In this document: in pieces, positions 1 through 7,149 of the stretch
How positions within the stretch are numbered: position 1 is the first letter of the stretch
Layout: each line of letters starts with the position of its first letter
Assembly (NCBI GenBank): GCA_009700405.1
Contig: WLMD01000043.1
Span: 1-11,436 of the forward strand
Length of the DNA: 11,436 nucleotides
Direction: 5' to 3'
DNA from: Actinomycetota bacterium
Lineage (GTDB): Bacteria; Actinomycetota; Actinomycetes; Nanopelagicales; Nanopelagicaceae
Translations under genes and position numbers: made by a program
The notes under the pieces: generated by a model
Told to the model about the DNA's origin: nothing
Seen by the model: the letters and a program-made list of their open reading frames with translations, nothing else
Databases searched by the model: none

Positions 1-967
1 TACAAGCAGAGCCAGTTGATGCTGCAATACCTTGACCGTCAAAGAGCAATAGCAATGTGTCACTTTCTGTCCCAGGAAAAGTTGCGTTCACTATCCCAGG
101 GAGAAGTTCGCCGGAGCCGTTGATGTAAGCATCGGGAATAACACGGACTATCCCGGCAGCTAATTCTTCGCGCAATTGCTTTACTTGGGCGCTCGGATAA
201 TCTGCGCGCGCCGCTGCTGCGAATCCAACAATTGCCGGGGCGTTAAGGGTTCCACTTCGAATTTCGCGCTCTTGTCCGCCGCCATGCAATAGCGCAGGAA
301 TTTCAAGCCCGCGCTTGAGGACGAGTATTCCGATACCGAGGGGTCCACCAATTTTATGTGCACTGAGCGAAAGGGCCGTAAGTTGAAGATCTGAAAAAGA
401 TAATGGAACTTTCTTAAAGCTTTGCACGCCATCACAATGCACCGGTATGGAATGCGCATTAGCTACTGCAACAACCTCAGCAATCGGTTGCACCACTCCA
501 GTTTCGTTATTGGAGTGCATTACAGAAATCACTGCAATTTCATCAGCACGCCTCGAAATCAGCTCCTCCAATTTGGAGATATCAAGAACGCCCTCATTGG
601 TGGTGCCAATTAATATGACTTCGGCACCTTCGTGATCCACTAACCATTGAGCCGGATCCAAAATCGCATGATGTTCAATTGCAGAAATTACTACAACATT
701 TCTGCCAACACTCCTGCCTTTCCAATACAACCCTTTAAGCGCAGTGTTATTGGCCTCTGTTCCTGATGCAGTGAAAATAATTTCGCTGGGCGCACAACCA
801 ATTTCCGCAGCCAGAGATTCACGCGATTGCTCAATGACTTTCCGTGAAGCACGCCCTGGAGTATGAAGACTCGATGGATTTCCGAGTGCAACCATTTGAG
901 CGCTCATTGCTGCAATTGCGTCCTCAATCATTGGCGTAGTCGCCGCATGATCTAGGTAAATGGACAT
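1..967 (-). CDS. iscS: Cysteine desulfurase, NifS/IscS type (3' end beyond window)
   Basis: This PLP enzyme removes sulfur from L-cysteine as a protein-bound persulfide, for Fe-S clusters and for tRNA thiolation with MnmA. The protein opens MSIYLDHAATTPM, the usual NifS-family start. Asp179 and Gln182 (HCDGVQS) match the residues that contact the PLP ring, and His204-Lys205 (SAHKIGG) includes the Schiff-base lysine. The last complete codon in the window (positions 2-4) encodes Cys322 of the motif STGSAC, the persulfide-forming cysteine. The reading frame is open and continuous through 322 codons; about 60-80 C-terminal residues should lie beyond the edge. It starts 10 bases after the etfA stop with no clear Shine-Dalgarno sequence, so it is probably read with etfBA. 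In mycobacteria iscS lies near fixA-fixB and just before trmU (mnmA), so mnmA may follow outside. SufS-type group II is less likely, because the start and active-site context fit group I. Confidence 0.93.
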   Translation of the reverse strand, partial: MSIYLDHAATTPMIEDAIAAMSAQMVALGNPSSLHTPGRASRKVIEQSRESLAAEIGCAPSEIIFTASGTEANNTALKGLYWKGRSVGRNVVVISAIEHHAILDPAQWLVDHEGAEVILIGTTNEGVLDISKLEELISRRADEIAVISVMHSNNETGVVQPIAEVVAVANAHSIPVHCDGVQSFKKVPLSFSDLQLTALSLSAHKIGGPLGIGILVLKRGLEIPALLHGGGQEREIRSGTLNAPAIVGFAAAARADYPSAQVKQLREELAAGIVRVIPDAYINGSGELLPGIVNATFPGTESDTLLLLFDGQGIAASTGSAC

Positions 968-977
968 GTGCCCAAGT

Positions 978-1931
978 CTAGGACTTACGAGCGCGCACGC
1001 CTTCCGTGGCTTTAGGCAACACAGCGAAGAGGTCTCCGACTACGCCAAAATCAGCGATTTCGAAGATAGGCGCATCTGGGTCTTTATTCACGGCGATGAT
1101 CAACTTGCTGGTCTGCATTCCCGCACGATGTTGAATCGCCCCGGAAATTCCACAAGCCACGTAGAGCTGAGGGCTTACCGTTTTTCCGGTTTGTCCGACC
1201 TGATGAGAATGCGGATACCAACCAGCATCTGTTGCTGCACGTGAGGCACCTACCGCTGCTCCCAATGAATCTGCGAACGCTTCAACAACTGCAAAATCTC
1301 CGTTGGTACCGCGACCGCCCGAGACAATGACCTGCGCCTCGGTAAGTTCGGGACGGCCACCCTTAACGAAAGGCGCGCTAGATAGAACTTCAGCCAATTG
1401 CGCACTTGAACTTATTTCAACAGTTGCATTGCTAATTGTTGGTGTTGACGGTGCAACATCTGGCGTAATGGAGTTTGGTCGAATCGTAATAACCGCGCAC
1501 CCGTGACTCACACGAGAGTGAACCGTAGTAGAACCGCCGAAAACTAATTGTGTAGCAGTGAGATCGGCCGCTACATCTACAGCATCGGTGATGATTCCTG
1601 ATTCAATCTGAACCGCTACGCGTGCTGCAACTTCTTTAGCAAAGGCGCTCGATGCGACGAGAAATGCATCTGCTTTGCGGCTTGTAATTAATTGTGCGAT
1701 GGCATCTGCGGCTGCAGGAACCGAATACTTTGCAAAGGCATCACTTTCGATAACGACAACTTCTGCAATAGGTCCAGTAGTTACTAATGCAGCGAGCGCG
1801 CCACCTTTACCTGGAGCTGCAAGTACCACTGCGGTGACAGAGCCAATGCGAGCGCCAGCGGTTGCAAGTTCAGCTACCGTCTTTGCTACTTGGTCTGCGG
1901 AAAATTCAGCAAGTATTAGTACCTGGCTCAT
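978..1931 (-). CDS. etfA: Electron transfer flavoprotein alpha subunit (FixB)
   Basis: This is the FAD-carrying alpha subunit of the heterodimeric electron transfer flavoprotein, which takes electrons from acyl-CoA and other flavin dehydrogenases and passes them towards the quinone pool. Its 317 residues are the normal family length. The N-terminal half is an ETF alpha/beta domain. The C-terminal FAD domain begins near residue 203 with SGGRGTNGDF (204-213), followed by SRAATDAGW (230-238), QVGQTGKTV (244-252), ISGAIQH (262-268) and NKDPDAPIF (282-290), all in the expected order. The ATG shares four bases (ATGA) with the etfB stop, so the two subunits are translationally coupled, which fits a 1:1 complex. 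iscS begins 10 bases downstream. Frame, length and motifs show no sign of damage. Confidence 0.97.
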   Translation of the reverse strand: MSQVLILAEFSADQVAKTVAELATAGARIGSVTAVVLAAPGKGGALAALVTTGPIAEVVVIESDAFAKYSVPAAADAIAQLITSRKADAFLVASSAFAKEVAARVAVQIESGIITDAVDVAADLTATQLVFGGSTTVHSRVSHGCAVITIRPNSITPDVAPSTPTISNATVEISSSAQLAEVLSSAPFVKGGRPELTEAQVIVSGGRGTNGDFAVVEAFADSLGAAVGASRAATDAGWYPHSHQVGQTGKTVSPQLYVACGISGAIQHRAGMQTSKLIIAVNKDPDAPIFEIADFGVVGDLFAVLPKATEGVRARKS

Positions 1932-2713
1932 ACAAATTTCTTCTCTGTTAGATAGTTAAGGAGTGCTTCGCTCCCGGCACCTTCATCGACTACTTTAATT
2001 CCAGCTGCTTTTGCAGGACGAGGTGTTGCATCAATTACCGCACTCCAAGGGCTTTGTGCATCCAGACCAATTGCAGAGAGTGCATACACCTCCATCGGCT
2101 TCTTCTTAGCAGCCATAATTCCTTTGAATGATGGATAACGCGGTTCATTTATTTTTTCAATCACGCTAATTACGCAAGGAAATTGAGCCTTCATGGTGTC
2201 AATGCCCGCTTCAGTTTCGCGAGTTGCAGTCACTGATGAGGTATCGGGAGTTACTGAAACTGATCCGGCAAAAGTTAACTGAGCCCACCCAAGTCGCTGA
2301 GCCAGCATTGCAGGCACAACACTCATTCGGGCATCGGTTGATTCGGTTCCGCATAAAACAAGGTCAAATTTCTGTTGAGCGATTACCGCTGCCAAGACTT
2401 TAGATGTACCTAGTGCATCGCTTCCAATAAGGGCATCATCAGTAATGATGATTGCGCTATCAGCGCCCATGGATAGCCCTTTACGTACTGCATCTGTTGC
2501 GCGTGCAGGTCCCATAGAAATCAAAGTAATCGTGTGCGCTCCGCCTTCGCCATTGCCCCCATGTGCCTCGACAATGCGCAGCGCTTCCTCAACTGCATAT
2601 TCATCGAGATCATTGAGTACGGCATCGACTCCCTCGCGATCGAGAAAGCCATTAATCATTTTCTTCTCTGCCCAGGAATCGGGCACTTGCTTCACGCAGA
2701 CAGCAATCTTCAT
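1928..2713 (-). CDS. etfB: Electron transfer flavoprotein beta subunit (FixA)
   Basis: This is the AMP-binding beta subunit that partners EtfA in the cytoplasm. Its 261 residues match the family. The N-terminus MKIAVCVKQVPDS is typical. CGTESTDARMSVVPAMLAQ (121-139) occupies the nucleotide-binding position, and INEPRYPSFKGIMAAKKKP (188-206) is the recognition-loop signature that docks partner dehydrogenases. It is the first gene of etfB-etfA-iscS and is divergent from glgX. No Shine-Dalgarno sequence precedes the ATG; instead a TAACAT hexamer ends six bases before it, which suggests a leaderless mRNA. Which dehydrogenase it serves cannot be told from this window. Confidence 0.97.
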   Translation of the reverse strand: MKIAVCVKQVPDSWAEKKMINGFLDREGVDAVLNDLDEYAVEEALRIVEAHGGNGEGGAHTITLISMGPARATDAVRKGLSMGADSAIIITDDALIGSDALGTSKVLAAVIAQQKFDLVLCGTESTDARMSVVPAMLAQRLGWAQLTFAGSVSVTPDTSSVTATRETEAGIDTMKAQFPCVISVIEKINEPRYPSFKGIMAAKKKPMEVYALSAIGLDAQSPWSAVIDATPRPAKAAGIKVVDEGAGSEALLNYLTEKKFV

Positions 2714-2719
2714 GGTCCG

Positions 2720-2748
2720 ATGTTACTGGGTGGTAGGTGAAGCGACAA
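2720..2748 (-). promoter_or_regulatory. Putative sigma-A-type promoter of etfB, leaderless
   Basis: On the minus strand TTGTCG (2748-2743) and TAACAT (2725-2720) are separated by exactly 17 bases, each matching four of six consensus positions of a housekeeping promoter. Only CGGACC lies between the -10 hexamer and the etfB ATG, so the first transcribed base would be at or next to the start codon. Leaderless mRNAs with this spacing are common in Actinobacteria. The -35 box would be covered by glgX if the earlier GTG (2737) were used as its start. Confidence 0.5.
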
Positions 2749-2778
2749 TTTCAAGACTTTCACGGCAAGATAGCTCCT

Positions 2779-4863
2779 ATGCAATCGGCTGACTCGCGCT
2801 ATCTCGGCGCCCACCTCACGGCAGAGGGATGCAACTTTGCTCTCTGGTCAGAGGCGGCAGATGCGGTGGAGTTATGCCTATTTAATGAGGTTAATGGCCA
2901 CTTGCTAGAAACACGTTTTGCGCTTGCTCACCGCTCAGGTCCAATCTGGCATGGGTACCTGGCTGGGGTTCGCGCTGGGCAACGCTATGGCTTTCGAGTC
3001 TATGGACCATGGAAACCAGAACACGGTCAACGTTTCAATGCCGCAAAACTTTTACTTGATCCTTATGCCCATCAACTAGATGGCGACCTTCAGTATGTCC
3101 CAGAAATTTATGGGCACGTAAGTTCTGACGCACTCGGTACTGGCGACATCACTATTCGCGATTCCAGGGATAGCGCAGGGAAGATCCCATACTCGGTTGT
3201 AACCAATCATCATCCCCGCTCTATTCATCGGCTGAACACTCCGTGGGCAAAGACAGTTATTTACGAAGCTCACGTTCAAGGTTTCACCTCAATGAATCAC
3301 GAAATTGATGAATCAGAACGCGGCACCTACAAAGGACTCGGTCATCCCAGCACAATCGCGCATCTCAAAAAGATGGGCATTACGGCTCTAGAACTTCTGC
3401 CTATACATTTTTCAATCACCGAGCCAGCAATTCACCAAAGAGGTCTTCGTAATTACTGGGGCTACAACCCCATCGCATTTAGCGCGCCTCATAACGCTTA
3501 TGCAGCAACAAACGACCCTATTGCAGAACTGCAGTGGTCGATAGATCAATTACACACTGCGGGAATTGAAGTGATTTTGGATGTTGTTTATAACCATACC
3601 GGCGAAGGCGGCGTAGGCGGCCCAACGCTTTCTTTTCGTGGGATTGATAATAAAGGTTGGTATAGACATCAAAGTGATGATGAATACATTGATGTCACTG
3701 GTTGTGGCAACACTGTTGATTCTGGCCACCCACATGCAGTTCGTCATATTCTTGATTCACTTCGATGGTGGAGTGATGTTATTGGAGTTGACGGATTCCG
3801 CTTTGATTTAGCAACTGCCTTGTACCGAAATAACTCTGCCTCTGACTCATCCCTCTTTAGCGCAATCGCAGCGGACCCAACTTTGCGCAATCTCAAATTG
3901 ATTGCCGAACCTTGGGACGTCACTCGCTACAGTTTGGGCGATTTTGATTTTCCATGGCGAGAATGGAATGACCACTATCGAGATTCTGTGCGCCAATTTT
4001 GGCTTGGTGATTTACAGCGTGGTTATGGCGAAGGTGTTGCTGATATTGCATCAGGAATTAGTGGCTCAAGTGACATCTTTTACTACCGCGGTCCCACTGC
4101 ATCCATTAACTTCATTACCGCTCACGATGGTTTCACACTTAACGATCTTGTCAGTTATGAAGAAAAACATAATGAACAAAACCTTGAAAATAACCAGGAT
4201 GGTGGATCCTCAAATCGTTCATGGAATGTAGGTGTCGAGGGCCCGACAGACGATGAAGGCATAGCAACTATTCGACACTGGCTACAGAAATCCATGTTGA
4301 CAACTCTTGCACTCTCATCAGGTGTGCCCATGTTCTCTATGGGTGATGAAATAAGCCGTACACAGCGGGGCTCAAATAACGCCTACTCATTGCCTGATAG
4401 CAACACTTTTGGAAGCGGCTGGGCCCTTAATTGGAATCTCAGCGCACAAGAGCAAGACATGCTCGATTCTGTATCGGCACTAGTAAGTATTCGCAGCACA
4501 TATTTAGCTGATGTCACATCCGAATTCTTTACTGGTGCAATTGATCTTGGAACGCAGCGAAAAGACATTGCCTGGTTTAGTTTGGGTGGCCGCGAAATGA
4601 CTGACACTCATTGGAGTGATGGAGACAAGAGAAGTATTACGGTCTTCTTCGAAGCAGAATCAAATCGCGGTTTACTTTTACTTTTGAATTCTTCGAGATC
4701 TGAAACGGTCTTCACTCTTCCGGATGAAAAATGGGGAGAAACATTTCGCTGCATATTTGATGCCTCGCACGAAAGTGCATCATATGAACCAGTAATTGCA
4801 TCTCCCTCAGCAAAAGTAAGGGTTGCACCACATAGCGCTCAAGTTTGGTTGCTTTCTCGCTGA
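2779..4863 (+). CDS. glgX: Glycogen debranching enzyme (GH13, isoamylase-like GlgX)
   Basis: This enzyme hydrolyses alpha-1,6 branch points of glycogen or limit dextrins. The protein has 694 residues, usual for GlgX. An N-terminal CBM48-like domain (about 5-110, including GCNFALWSE and YGFRVYGPW) precedes the GH13 barrel. The four conserved regions are DVVYNHT (from Asp268), GFRFDLAT with nucleophile Asp343, AEPWD with acid/base Glu377, and TAHDGFTL with transition-state stabiliser Asp450. A beta-rich C-terminal domain follows. The ATG at 2779 is preferred because MQSADSRYLGA aligns with the usual GlgX start. An in-frame GTG at 2737 would add 14 residues without family character and would run over the etfB promoter. 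Neither start has a good Shine-Dalgarno sequence. It is divergent from etfB and stops 39 bases before fabD; no other glycogen gene is visible. TreX-type activity is possible. Confidence 0.94.
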   Translation: MQSADSRYLGAHLTAEGCNFALWSEAADAVELCLFNEVNGHLLETRFALAHRSGPIWHGYLAGVRAGQRYGFRVYGPWKPEHGQRFNAAKLLLDPYAHQLDGDLQYVPEIYGHVSSDALGTGDITIRDSRDSAGKIPYSVVTNHHPRSIHRLNTPWAKTVIYEAHVQGFTSMNHEIDESERGTYKGLGHPSTIAHLKKMGITALELLPIHFSITEPAIHQRGLRNYWGYNPIAFSAPHNAYAATNDPIAELQWSIDQLHTAGIEVILDVVYNHTGEGGVGGPTLSFRGIDNKGWYRHQSDDEYIDVTGCGNTVDSGHPHAVRHILDSLRWWSDVIGVDGFRFDLATALYRNNSASDSSLFSAIAADPTLRNLKLIAEPWDVTRYSLGDFDFPWREWNDHYRDSVRQFWLGDLQRGYGEGVADIASGISGSSDIFYYRGPTASINFITAHDGFTLNDLVSYEEKHNEQNLENNQDGGSSNRSWNVGVEGPTDDEGIATIRHWLQKSMLTTLALSSGVPMFSMGDEISRTQRGSNNAYSLPDSNTFGSGWALNWNLSAQEQDMLDSVSALVSIRSTYLADVTSEFFTGAIDLGTQRKDIAWFSLGGREMTDTHWSDGDKRSITVFFEAESNRGLLLLLNSSRSETVFTLPDEKWGETFRCIFDASHESASYEPVIASPSAKVRVAPHSAQVWLLSR

Positions 4864-4877
4864 TACTCGTGAGTAAG

Positions 4878-4889
4878 GCCCACATGGGC
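4878..4889. promoter_or_regulatory. Palindrome GCCCACATGGGC beside the fabD -10 box
   Basis: This is a 12-base palindrome apart from its central CA: GCCCA-CA-TGGGC. It ends one base before the putative -10 hexamer of fabD, in the spacer where RNA polymerase would bind, and no good -35 box is present. It could be an operator for a fatty-acid regulator. In RNA it could fold as a short hairpin (six pairs with a G-U, loop ACAT) and act as a weak glgX terminator. The sequence shows only the symmetry; either role is inference. Confidence 0.35.
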
Positions 4890-4890
4890 T

Positions 4891-4896
4891 TAAAAT
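4891..4896 (+). promoter_or_regulatory. Putative -10 box of the fab operon, leaderless
   Basis: TAAAAT matches five of six bases of TATAAT and ends six bases before the GTG of fabD, placing transcription start at or near the start codon. No -35 hexamer is recognisable 16-18 bases upstream, and there is no Shine-Dalgarno sequence before the GTG. Both facts fit a leaderless, possibly activator-dependent promoter for fabD-fabH-acpP-fabF-accD. Confidence 0.45.
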
Positions 4897-4902
4897 CTGC
4901 CA

Positions 4903-5838
4903 GTGCTCGCAATTGTTGCTCCAGGTCAAGGTTCGCAAACTCCTGGCTTTCTCAATCCCTGGTTAGAAGACTCTGCGCTTAAAGATGCCCTTGCTTCGTA
5001 TTCTGAAGTAATTGGTCTCAATCTTGGACACTTAGGCACCGAATCTGGCCCAGATGAAATTCGCGATACCGCCAATGCGCAACCACTCATTGTTGCTGCT
5101 GGATTATTAGGGATGAAAGCTCTGGGAGTTAGCGCGCGATTAGATGTCACCACTGGTCACTCTGTTGGCGAATTAACTGCAGCATCAATCGCCGGCGTGA
5201 TGAGTAATCTAGATGCGATGAAACTTGTTCGCGAACGCGGGCTTGCCATGGCAGTAGCTGCGGCTCATTCAACAACTGGCATGTCAGCTGTCCTTGGTGG
5301 AGATCGCGATGAAATCCTTACCCTTATCGCACGCCTTGGATTAGTTGCAGCAAATGACAATGGCTCCGGTCAAATTGTCGCCGCGGGAGATTTGGTGGCA
5401 CTAACCGCACTTGCTGATTCCATTCCATCGAACGCACGCGTGCGTGCACTGGCGGTTTCAGGTGCGTTTCACACTCACTTTATGGCCCCTGCGGTCGGCC
5501 ACTTAAGTGAATTTGCCGCAGGAATTAAAGTCTCAGATCCTGCGATTACGATTATTTCTAATAAAGATGGAGCAAATGTCACCGACGGTCGAGAAGTAAT
5601 GGATCGCATTGTTGCTCAAATTGCCAACCCCGTTCGATGGGATTTATGCATGGCAACAATGATCTCCCATGGCGTAACCGCTGTTTTGGAATTGCCACCA
5701 GCTGGCACTCTCGTTGGATTAATTAAGCGCTCAATGCCGGGAGTTGAAACACTGGCACTGAAATCACCAGATGATTTAGATGCGGCGAGAGATCTCATTG
5801 CACGTCATGCAGGACCTACAGCAAAGGCAACGCCATGA
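4903..5838 (+). CDS. fabD: Malonyl-CoA:ACP transacylase
   Basis: FabD moves the malonyl group from CoA to acyl carrier protein, providing the extender unit of type II fatty-acid synthesis. The 311-residue protein has the family's GQGSQ loop (8-12), nucleophile Ser87 in TGHSVGE, conserved Arg112 in the RERG segment, and catalytic His190 in GAFHTHFM. The GTG start is chosen because LAIVAPGQGSQ matches the common actinobacterial beginning; no earlier in-frame start looks better. It is the first gene of the fab cluster, 39 bases after glgX, and its stop overlaps the fabH start by four bases. A -10-like TAAAAT ends six bases before the start codon. Confidence 0.97.
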   Translation: MLAIVAPGQGSQTPGFLNPWLEDSALKDALASYSEVIGLNLGHLGTESGPDEIRDTANAQPLIVAAGLLGMKALGVSARLDVTTGHSVGELTAASIAGVMSNLDAMKLVRERGLAMAVAAAHSTTGMSAVLGGDRDEILTLIARLGLVAANDNGSGQIVAAGDLVALTALADSIPSNARVRALAVSGAFHTHFMAPAVGHLSEFAAGIKVSDPAITIISNKDGANVTDGREVMDRIVAQIANPVRWDLCMATMISHGVTAVLELPPAGTLVGLIKRSMPGVETLALKSPDDLDAARDLIARHAGPTAKATP

Positions 5839-6851
5839 TTCACGTACGCAAAGGCAGTGACAGCCAAATCATGAGCGTCGGCGGATATCAACCCTCGCGC
5901 GTTGTTCCTAACTCGGAAATTGTCGAACGCATTGATTCCACAGATGAATGGATTAGACAGCGCACTGGGATTGAAGAGCGCCGCTTTGCAGCACCGGATG
6001 AAAGTGTTCTGGATATGGCAGAAGCTGCTTGTCGCCAGGCTCTAGAGCGCGCCAACATTTCGATGGAAGATATTGACACGGTCATTCTTGCATCCATTAC
6101 TTATCCGTTTCAGGCACCCAGTGCGGCAACAGCTCTGATTGTGCGCTTGGGAAATCCAAAGGCTGCTGCCTTCGATATCAATGCCGCGTGTGCTGGATTT
6201 TGCTACGGACTTGGTATGGCTAGTGACTTCATTAGAAGTGGAACATCCAAACACGTCCTAGTCGTCGGAGTAGAAAAACTTACAGATTTCATTGATCCAG
6301 AGGATCGCGCTACCGCATTTATTTTTGCTGATGGTGCAGGAGCAGTTGTAGTCGGACCTTCGGATCATCCTGGAATAGGACCCACAGTGTGGGGATCCGA
6401 TGCTGATTCACGCGATGCCATCCTTATGAATCCATCATGGAATGAATTTAGAAATGGCGCGACAAACGTTGCATGGCCTGTGATTTCACAACAAGGTCAA
6501 GTTGTTTTCCGTTGGGCCGTGTACTCCATGGCAAAAGCTGGGCTCCGTGCCGTTGAAGCAGCAGGAATGACTGTGGATCAGCTCGATGCCTTCATCCCCC
6601 ATCAAGCCAATGTGCGGATCATCGAAACGATGGCCAAGGAAATGAAATTGCCAGAAAAAGTAATCATTGCCCAAGATATTCGCACTTCAGGCAATACATC
6701 CGCCGCATCGGTACCCCTGGCAATGGCGGCTTTACTAGAAGATCACCCAGAATTGCATGGCGGATTAGCGCTACTGATCGGTTATGGCGCAGGATTGGTC
6801 TATGCAGGTCAGGTAGTTCAACTACCACCGTTACCAAAAAAGAATCACTAA
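5835..6851 (+). CDS. fabH: 3-oxoacyl-ACP synthase III (KAS III)
   Basis: FabH condenses an acyl-CoA primer with malonyl-ACP, the first step of chain building; in Actinobacteria the primer is often branched or short. The protein has 338 residues, slightly longer than E. coli FabH because of about seven extra N-terminal residues. The thiolase-fold catalytic triad is complete: Cys119 in NAACAGF, His256 in FIPHQAN and Asn287 in TSGNTSAAS. The segment STDEWIRQRTGIEERR near the N-terminus is typical. The ATG overlaps the fabD stop as ATGA, implying coupled translation. acpP follows after 33 bases. Primer preference cannot be read from the sequence by eye. Confidence 0.97.
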   Translation: MIHVRKGSDSQIMSVGGYQPSRVVPNSEIVERIDSTDEWIRQRTGIEERRFAAPDESVLDMAEAACRQALERANISMEDIDTVILASITYPFQAPSAATALIVRLGNPKAAAFDINAACAGFCYGLGMASDFIRSGTSKHVLVVGVEKLTDFIDPEDRATAFIFADGAGAVVVGPSDHPGIGPTVWGSDADSRDAILMNPSWNEFRNGATNVAWPVISQQGQVVFRWAVYSMAKAGLRAVEAAGMTVDQLDAFIPHQANVRIIETMAKEMKLPEKVIIAQDIRTSGNTSAASVPLAMAALLEDHPELHGGLALLIGYGAGLVYAGQVVQLPPLPKKNH

Positions 6852-6866
6852 CTAAAACAAACCACT

Positions 6867-6874
6867 AAGGAAGG
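6867..6874 (+). promoter_or_regulatory. Ribosome binding site of acpP
   Basis: AAGGAAGG lies 10 bases before the acpP ATG. Together with the AAGGAG before fabF it is one of only two clear Shine-Dalgarno sequences inside the fab cluster. fabD, fabH and accD lack one and appear to depend on leaderless or coupled initiation. This would let the carrier protein be made in excess. Confidence 0.7.
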
Positions 6875-6884
6875 CACTATCGCT

Positions 6885-7133
6885 ATGGCACTTTCACAAG
6901 CAGACGTTCTCGCAGGAATTAAAGAGATCGTAGAAGAAGTTGCAGGAATCCCTGCTGCTTCTATCGAAATGGACAAGAACTTCACTGACGACCTTGATGT
7001 TGACTCATTGAGCATGGTCGAAGTTGTTGTTGCTGCAGAAGAGCGCTTCGGCGTGAAGATTCCTGACGATCAGGTTTCAGAGTTGGTCACTGTTGGCGAC
7101 GCTGTTAATTTCATCGTCAAGGCATCTGCTTAA
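6885..7133 (+). CDS. acpP: Acyl carrier protein
   Basis: AcpP carries growing acyl chains on a 4'-phosphopantetheine arm. The protein has 82 residues and is acidic and helical. Ser41 in DLDVDSLSMVEV is the attachment site for the prosthetic group, and the flanking Asp-Ser-Leu is the family hallmark. The C-terminus FIVKASA is ordinary and lacks the long extension of mycobacterial AcpM. It sits between fabH and fabF as in Streptomyces, with a good Shine-Dalgarno sequence of its own. The holo-ACP synthase that modifies it is not in this window. Confidence 0.97.
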   Translation: MALSQADVLAGIKEIVEEVAGIPAASIEMDKNFTDDLDVDSLSMVEVVVAAEERFGVKIPDDQVSELVTVGDAVNFIVKASA

Positions 7134-7135
7134 CC

Positions 7136-7141
7136 AAGGAG
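7136..7141 (+). promoter_or_regulatory. Ribosome binding site that fixes the fabF start
   Basis: AAGGAG lies eight bases before the ATG at 7150 and three bases after the acpP stop. It decides the fabF start: an in-frame ATG at 7093 lies inside acpP, lacks such a site and would add 19 residues with no family character. Confidence 0.75.
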
Positions 7142-7149
7142 AGCAACAA

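Noticed and set aside
2737..2778. GTG start giving a 14-residue longer GlgX
   Set aside because: The added residues do not resemble GlgX beginnings, no ribosome binding site is properly spaced, and the segment overlaps the etfB promoter.
2445..2792. Plus-strand open frame of 115 codons over the etfB start
   Set aside because: It runs antisense to the well-supported etfB, has no recognisable domain or ribosome binding site, and runs past the divergent promoter.
4864..4902. Strong intrinsic terminator after glgX
   Set aside because: The only inverted repeat gives six pairs including a G-U and no T-run follows, so it is better described as a possible operator or weak terminator.
6841..6884. 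Possible internal promoter before acpP (TTACCA upstream and TAAAAC near 6853)
   Set aside because: The hexamers are poor, and the A-rich stretch gives such matches easily; a good Shine-Dalgarno sequence already explains strong acpP expression.
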